This document shows positions 21,616 through 22,142 of a stretch of DNA of 22,142 nucleotides, in pieces (within the stretch, counting starts at the first letter, position 1; every line of letters begins with the position of its first letter). The position numbers and the translations under genes are program-made. A model generated the notes under the pieces. That model made no database searches. It saw only the letters and a list, made by a program, of their open reading frames with translations, and was not told the origin of the DNA. The DNA lies in assembly GCA_964553915.1 (NCBI GenBank), contig CAZKMM010000026.1, positions 1-22,142 of the forward strand, read 5' to 3'. The stretch comes from CAZKMM01 sp964553915. GTDB taxonomy: Bacteria; RBG-13-61-14; DRUE01.

Positions 21616-22142
21616 TTCTTCTCCTCCCAGCGACGTGCCAGATATATCACCGCAATCACCGCACTGAGCAAAAGTAAGCTCAATACCTCAAAAGGCAATA
21701 AATACCTGGTGAATAGCACCTTACCCACCTCAGAAATGGTGCCGAATTCTGCACCTGCTTTTCCCTCCCAGCTCACTTTCCAAGCCTGAGAATTTAAAAC
21801 CAAAAGCAGGAGCATAATCAAAACCCCGCTTAATCCTCCGAGGAATCTAATCAGCCTTTGCCCCTGTTTTCCTTTTCCTATCTCCTTTAAATCCATCAGC
21901 ATCACCACCATCGCAAACAAAACCATCACCGCCCCAGCATAAACCAGAATTTGAACCATTGCCAGAAAATGTGCCCGGAGCAGAGCATAAATCCCTGCCA
22001 CACAGACAAAACTCACCACCAGCCAGAGGGCACTGATTACCGGATTGCGATGGCTTACCACCACCAGAGCACTCACCACCGCTAAAAATGCCAGAATATA
22101 AAAACTCACGCTAAATCCCCAGCTGGCAATTGCTTCCTGCAT
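21612..22142 (-). CDS. nuoJ: NADH-quinone oxidoreductase subunit J, 5' end at window edge
   Basis: Five-helix membrane subunit of complex I, 176 aa as seen. Evidence: LAFLAVVSALVVVSHRNPVISALWLVVSFVCVAGIYALLRAHFLAMVQILVYAGAVMVLFAMVVMLM, the typical NuoJ block including the tilted third helix, which takes part in coupling. The ATG is formed by the last three bases of the window. Length agrees with the family, but an upstream start cannot be excluded and the Shine-Dalgarno is outside. nuoI and earlier genes are expected beyond the edge. Confidence 0.92.
   Translation of the reverse strand: MQEAIASWGFSVSFYILAFLAVVSALVVVSHRNPVISALWLVVSFVCVAGIYALLRAHFLAMVQILVYAGAVMVLFAMVVMLMDLKEIGKGKQGQRLIRFLGGLSGVLIMLLLLVLNSQAWKVSWEGKAGAEFGTISEVGKVLFTRYLLPFEVLSLLLLSAVIAVIYLARRWEEKN

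Noticed and set aside
1..22142. CRISPR arrays, insertion sequences, rRNA genes, riboswitches, phage genes.
   Set aside because: I saw no regularly spaced repeats, transposase or integrase motifs, or rRNA signatures. Intergenic gaps are all under 300 nt and show no structured leader I recognise.

Overview
The window is a dense stretch of bacterial chromosome from what looks like a diderm (Gram-negative-type), probably uncultured lineage. The clues are proton-pumping complex I genes, the MEP isoprenoid pathway, a sigma-54 activator, a FliA-type sigma factor, and the gene order ispE-spoVG-tRNA-prs-rplY-pth-ychF. I cannot name a phylum from sequence alone. All genes but one lie on the minus strand, so transcription runs from position 22142 toward 1. 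Genes are tightly packed, with strong Shine-Dalgarno sequences and several TTG starts. No mobile element, CRISPR array or rRNA is visible.

Layout in transcription order: (i) 22142-16187 is the distal end of a complex I operon, nuoJ-K-L-M-N. (ii) 16160-15492 encodes a tandem FHA-domain protein. (iii) 15421-10775 is a housekeeping cluster: ispE, spoVG, tRNA-Gln(UUG), prs, rplY, pth, ychF. It runs on into (iv) 10771-9002, a corrinoid (B12-binding) protein and a 2-hydroxyacyl-CoA dehydratase D-component-like iron-sulfur protein, without their usual methyltransferase, second-subunit or activator genes. (v) 8240-8998 is the only plus-strand gene, a metallo-beta-lactamase-fold protein of the dihydropterin-synthase-like family; it meets the previous operon tail to tail. 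(vi) 8022-3501 is a lower-glycolysis operon, gapA-pgk-tpiA, ending in a xylulokinase-like FGGY kinase and starting from a visible sigma-70 promoter. (vii) 3258-1 holds three regulators: a FleQ/FlrA-like sigma-54 activator, a FlhG/FleN-like ATPase with a ruined P-loop, and a FliA-like sigma factor whose frame runs on into an unexpected C-terminal domain and off the window edge.

The most interesting region is (vii). The activator gene and the FlhG-like gene are each preceded by a sequence matching the -24/-12 sigma-54 promoter. An 11-base motif upstream of both promoters differs at one position. This suggests a compact, self-regulated FleQ - FleN(FlhG) - FliA cascade in which the phospho-acceptor receiver site, the P-loop lysine and the sigma-factor architecture all depart from the textbook versions. 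No flagellar structural genes are in the window, so the target (flagellum, pilus or something else) is open. The second notable region is (iv), a corrinoid protein paired with an HgdB-like iron-sulfur protein at the end of a translation operon.
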